This document shows, piece after piece, positions 60,652 through 64,000 of a stretch of DNA of 64,000 bases. Source of the DNA: Peptostreptococcaceae bacterium (GTDB lineage: Bacteria; Bacillota; Clostridia; Peptostreptococcales; Peptostreptococcaceae); the NCBI GenBank assembly GCA_902363255.1, contig CABIZO010000005.1:223928-287927 (forward strand), in the 5' to 3' direction. The position numbers and the translations under genes were made by a program. The notes under the pieces were generated by a model that was not told where the DNA came from, searched no databases, and was given only the letters and a program-made list of their open reading frames with translations. Positions within the stretch are counted from its first letter, which is position 1; each line of letters begins with the position of its first letter.

Positions 60652-63069
60652 ATGAAGAAAAAAAATTTGTTTAATATGTTACTTTTTTGTGGAATTTTTT
60701 TATGGCTAATTCCGTCAATGTTATTTTATGAAGTTGATAAAATGATAATATTATTATATTTTGGATTTCACTTAATAATGGCCTTACTATATTTAAAAGA
60801 ATTTTTAAACGTATTTAAAGAAAAAAGAAACATGAGTTATGAATGGGTGTTAATATATTTATCTATGGCTGGAAGTGTAGTTGTGCATATGATCACATAT
60901 GCAGCTTTGTTCATTTTAGGTCAAGAAAATAATGTGAAGATAATTCCACTAGTGTTAATCCTCAGAGTAATTATTGTTGTATTTATTTTGGTTTCTCGTC
61001 AATTAAGTTATGAAGATGCGGACATAGATAAAAGAATAAGAGAAGAAAAAAAATTAAATAAAGGATCAAATAAAGTAAAAATAAAAGAAAAAAAGCGTAA
61101 TAAATGGCTTTATAAAATCTTATTGCAAGATTTTAAGTCAAACCTTAAAAATTATATAGTTTTTATAATAAGTGCAGTACTTACAGTTACATATATTTAT
61201 GGATTTTTAGGTAATCTTTTTATTGTGCATAAGATACAAGAAACAAGCATTGCATATATGTGTGAAGGAATAACCTCAATTGTATTAAATGCATTATTAA
61301 TTATTAGTATCGTAACAATATTAATTCAATTCTATGCCTTAAAAAATTATGTTCAAAATAGAATGTACGACTTTAAGACCTTATTGCTACTAGGCGTTAA
61401 AAAAGAAGAAATATATAAATGTATGAGGTATTTATTAATGATAAGTATGTTGCTTTCTTATGTTGTAGGTGCAATTTTAGGTAATGGTATGATTTTTATC
61501 TTCAGAAAAGTATATGGATTCTATTTACAAGGTTCGAACATACCTAAAGCTGATTTAGCAATGGTTACAGTATTATCATTCATAGGGTGTGTATTAGCTT
61601 TAGGTTTTATTATGTCTATAGTTCAAGACTTAGCTATCGAAAGTAGTATGCTAAATATTTCATCATCAGATATGGAAGAAAGGTTACCGAAGTATAATAA
61701 AATAATTCTTATATTTCCAATATTACTACTTATATTGTTTAAGTTATACTCTGATCCTCACTGGGCAGAATCAAAGTATATAGTTTATCCATGGATAATA
61801 ATATTTGTGCTATTTATTTACTTTGGAGCAGGTTATATACTTAATAAAATTAAAAATAAAAAATATTATTTGAAAAATATTTTATCTCTAAATTTTATAT
61901 TTTATAAATCTAGAAGTTACTTAAAAAATTCTTTAATATTATATACTTTGATTTTTATAATGTGCTTTACATATGTTTTTCAAATAGTAACTTTATTTCC
62001 TTTAGAAAGTAAAGAACTTTATCCTTATGATTATGTATGCTTAGGGTATGAAAAAGATAAAAATGAATTGGAAAGTATAGAAAAGAATTTCCATGTAAAA
62101 AGTGAAATTTATCCTGTTGTAAGAGTTACTGTACCAGGAGGAGAAGATGGAGGATATGGAAATACATTTAAAACACTTCCCATAGGTCATCATCTTGGTA
62201 TTTCAGAAAGTACGTATGAGTTGTTAGGTGGTAAAAAATTGAACTTGAAAGATAATGATATTTACATCTTATATCAAGAAGATAAATCTAATAAAGCTCA
62301 TCCTTTAGACTTTTATGTTACGAGATCCAAGCCCCTTATTAAAATTGGTGAACCAGAGCTTTATAATCCAGGATATAGAAAAGTCATATTTAGTAATGAT
62401 TATAACTTGATTGGAGAAAAAAGGGAGATATTATTTGGAAGATTAACAGGCGTAATGTATGAGAATATAGTCATTTTTTCAGATGAATATTTTAATAAAG
62501 AGTATAAAGAAAAAGATGGCATAAAATACTTAATAACAATTAATAGTAAAGTAAAAAATGATAAAGCTTTAGAAGATTATATGAGTGATTATGGAAAAAA
62601 TCACAAAGAAGAAAGTAATATTGATAATAATGTAAAACATCTTTATAGTTCAAAAGATTTGAATGAAGATTTTCAAAGAGAGAAAATATTTAAATTAATT
62701 ATTAATATATCTATACTTTTAACTTTTGTGATTGCAAGTATAATAATTATCTTTGTACATGCTTTTGGAAATAGATCTTATTATAAAAATCGTTATGAAA
62801 TACTTAGTTATTTAGGAGAAAAGAAAAAGAAATGTAACCATATGATAAGAAAAGAGATAATATCATTTGCTTTTTTACCATGTATACTAGCCATACTTAC
62901 ATCTCTAATATTTATTATATTAACAGTTCATATGCGTGGATTTAACTATTTAGAAATGATATTAAGTGGCAAAATTTATATAAGTATTATGTTGATTTTT
63001 GTAGCATTATATGGTGTGTCCACTTTTATAATATCTCATTTTTTAATTAAAAATATTGGAGGTAAGTAA
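60652..63069 (+). CDS. FtsX-type ABC transporter permease with an extra N-terminal membrane block
   Basis: An 805-aa membrane protein. Residues ~1-120 contain about four helices not found in usual BceB/FtsX permeases, joined by a Lys-rich stretch (about 128-155, KKLNKGSNKVKIKEKKRNK) to a permease of the BceB/MacB type: helices about 165-345 and 360-450, a large outer domain (about 450-660) and helices at about 670-795. Such proteins typically handle antimicrobial peptides or envelope lipids. It is followed directly by its ATPase (2-base gap). ATG follows GGTAGGAAACT. Confidence 0.82.
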   Translation: MKKKNLFNMLLFCGIFLWLIPSMLFYEVDKMIILLYFGFHLIMALLYLKEFLNVFKEKRNMSYEWVLIYLSMAGSVVVHMITYAALFILGQENNVKIIPLVLILRVIIVVFILVSRQLSYEDADIDKRIREEKKLNKGSNKVKIKEKKRNKWLYKILLQDFKSNLKNYIVFIISAVLTVTYIYGFLGNLFIVHKIQETSIAYMCEGITSIVLNALLIISIVTILIQFYALKNYVQNRMYDFKTLLLLGVKKEEIYKCMRYLLMISMLLSYVVGAILGNGMIFIFRKVYGFYLQGSNIPKADLAMVTVLSFIGCVLALGFIMSIVQDLAIESSMLNISSSDMEERLPKYNKIILIFPILLLILFKLYSDPHWAESKYIVYPWIIIFVLFIYFGAGYILNKIKNKKYYLKNILSLNFIFYKSRSYLKNSLILYTLIFIMCFTYVFQIVTLFPLESKELYPYDYVCLGYEKDKNELESIEKNFHVKSEIYPVVRVTVPGGEDGGYGNTFKTLPIGHHLGISESTYELLGGKKLNLKDNDIYILYQEDKSNKAHPLDFYVTRSKPLIKIGEPELYNPGYRKVIFSNDYNLIGEKREILFGRLTGVMYENIVIFSDEYFNKEYKEKDGIKYLITINSKVKNDKALEDYMSDYGKNHKEESNIDNNVKHLYSSKDLNEDFQREKIFKLIINISILLTFVIASIIIIFVHAFGNRSYYKNRYEILSYLGEKKKKCNHMIRKEIISFAFLPCILAILTSLIFIILTVHMRGFNYLEMILSGKIYISIMLIFVALYGVSTFIISHFLIKNIGGK

Positions 63070-63071
63070 TT

Positions 63072-63794
63072 ATGGAAATTATAAAAGTAGTTGATTTGAA
63101 AAAATCTTTTGGCAATGTAGATGTATTGAAAGGATTAAATTTTCAAATCGAAGAAGGTGAGAGAATTGCTATTATGGGTAATTCAGGTTGTGGAAAAACA
63201 ACATTATTAAAAATGTTAGGACTTATAGATGATTCAACACATGGAGAAGTTTACTATAAAGGTAAAAAAAGTAAAGAATTATCTAGTGATGAAATTTCAG
63301 AAATAAGATTAAATGATATAGGATTTGTATTTCAAGATTTTAGGTTATTGGATAGTTTAACTGTTCAGGAGAATATAATGCTTCCTATGATAATAAATAA
63401 AGAGGAAGAAGAAATCATGTTTGATAGATGTAACTATTATGCAGAAAGAGTTGATATAAAGCATTTATTAGACAAGAAGCCGTCTAATATTTCTGGAGGT
63501 GAAAGACAAAGAACAGCTATTTGTAGAGCATTAATAAATAACCCAAGTATTATTTATGCTGATGAACCTACAGGAAATTTAGATTCTAAAACAGGTAAAA
63601 CTATAATCGATATTTTAATAAATACAAATGTAGAGCTTAAGAAAACTTTAATTATGGTAACGCACGATCCTCTTATAGCTAGTTATTGTAATAGAGTAAT
63701 ATGGCTAAAAGATGGATTATTAGCTCATGAAATTAGAGGCAATAATAAAGAAATACTATATGGTGAGATTATTGAAAAAATGAAAGTAGTATAA
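63072..63794 (+). CDS. ABC transporter ATP-binding protein
   Basis: A 240-aa ATPase partner of the permease, MacB/BceA-like: Walker A GNSGCGKTT, Q loop VFQDFRLLDSLTV, signature ISGGERQRTAICRAL, Walker B IIYADEPTGNLDSKTG and His switch VTHDP. Permease-then-ATPase order is the reverse of classical bceAB. No two-component system lies next to it inside the window. Confidence 0.92.
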   Translation: MEIIKVVDLKKSFGNVDVLKGLNFQIEEGERIAIMGNSGCGKTTLLKMLGLIDDSTHGEVYYKGKKSKELSSDEISEIRLNDIGFVFQDFRLLDSLTVQENIMLPMIINKEEEEIMFDRCNYYAERVDIKHLLDKKPSNISGGERQRTAICRALINNPSIIYADEPTGNLDSKTGKTIIDILINTNVELKKTLIMVTHDPLIASYCNRVIWLKDGLLAHEIRGNNKEILYGEIIEKMKVV

Positions 63795-63849
63795 AGCAAG
63801 TTGATAAATCATAAGAAAATATATTTTAAATAGTTAGGCTAGAGTGATA

Positions 63850-64000
63850 TGCTCCCTTTATGGTAGACAGTTAAAATAATAAAACTGTTATCATGAAAGG
63901 AGCATTTTTATGTCTAGAAAATATAAAGTACCTTTTGAAATAAAACTTAAATACGTACAAGAGTACCTAAATGGCAAAAAGATAGCAAGTGACATATGTA
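63850..64000 (+). mobile_element. Left end of an IS3-like insertion sequence (truncated by window)
   Basis: A terminal-repeat-like sequence TGCTCCCTTTATGGTAGAC at about 63850-63868 precedes a transposase start, in the arrangement seen in IS3-family elements. An internal ACAGTT/AACTGT pair lies before the gene. The right end is beyond the window, so the family is provisional. Confidence 0.55.
63910..64000 (+). CDS. Transposase OrfA-like HTH protein, partial (3' end outside window)
   Basis: ATG 63910 follows GAAAGGAGC. The 30 visible residues (SRKYKVPFEIKLKYVQEYLNG) match the helix-turn-helix start of IS3-type OrfA, which binds the element ends. The frame is open to the window edge. OrfB is expected beyond. 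Confidence 0.65.
   Translation, partial: MSRKYKVPFEIKLKYVQEYLNGKKIASDIC

Overview
The window is AT-rich, low-GC Gram-positive DNA. Strong purine-rich ribosome binding sites, frequent TTG/GTG starts and U-tailed intrinsic terminators after most operons all fit Clostridia. Gene content and order point to Peptostreptococcaceae, near Clostridioides, Romboutsia, Paraclostridium and Paeniclostridium. The clearest pointer is the run DNA adenine methyltransferase (CamA-like), small unknown protein, patatin, ptsH, ptsI, with a sortase B nearby, which resembles the Clostridioides difficile camA/ptsHI neighbourhood as I remember it. No tRNA, rRNA or CRISPR was found. Species was not determined.

Layout. 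1-9.3 kb: the 3' end of pyruvate phosphate dikinase, a cation/proton antiporter and a peptide-use block (two M24 proline peptidases, a POT peptide transporter, peptidase T). 9.4-13.8 kb: topoisomerase III, dUTPase and an SH3/NlpC-P60 wall hydrolase. 13.9-19.5 kb: CamA-like methyltransferase (apparently starting at ATA), a small unknown gene, patatin, HPr and Enzyme I. 19.5-26.9 kb: sugar mutarotase-like protein, small sulfite-reductase-like protein, sortase B, CPBP protease, degenerate J/TPR protein, HAD phosphatase, cytidylate-kinase-like protein, PfkB kinase and a Cys-rich protein. 27-32.4 kb: a copper module (HMA-SafE membrane protein, two-component system, CopA) whose three promoters share one operator architecture. 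32.5-36.4 kb: glyoxalase-fold protein, an unknown gene with a MarR regulator, DUF1540, reverse rubrerythrin, DUF4269 and HD hydrolase. 36.5-40.3 kb: a glycyl radical enzyme, its activase and an XRE-cupin regulator, substrate unknown.

40.5-48.2 kb: SPFH membrane operon, DUF1648 protein, a MATE exporter behind a terminator-containing leader, small membrane and exported proteins, a SWI2/SNF2 helicase broken by a frameshift, and a DUF4397 protein. 48.3-51.7 kb: a lipid module with two DegV-type fatty-acid-binding proteins, an acyl-ACP thioesterase and a MarR regulator behind tandem operator-promoters. 51.8-56.3 kb: small membrane protein, MFS transporter, large HTH regulator and a secreted DUF3298-type protein. 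56.4-60.2 kb: a BlaI/BlaR1-type pair, with BlaI boxes over its promoter, followed by small secreted or lipoprotein genes. 60.6-63.8 kb: an FtsX-type ABC transporter with an extra N-terminal membrane block. The last 150 bases hold the left end of an IS3-like element cut by the window edge.

The strongest leads are the CamA-like methyltransferase with a non-canonical start, the copper regulon with a repeated promoter grammar, the thioesterase-MarR-DegV operon, the glycyl radical enzyme lacking the usual Cys-x-Glu motif, and the MATE leader. All family names come from reading motifs by eye; no database search was run.
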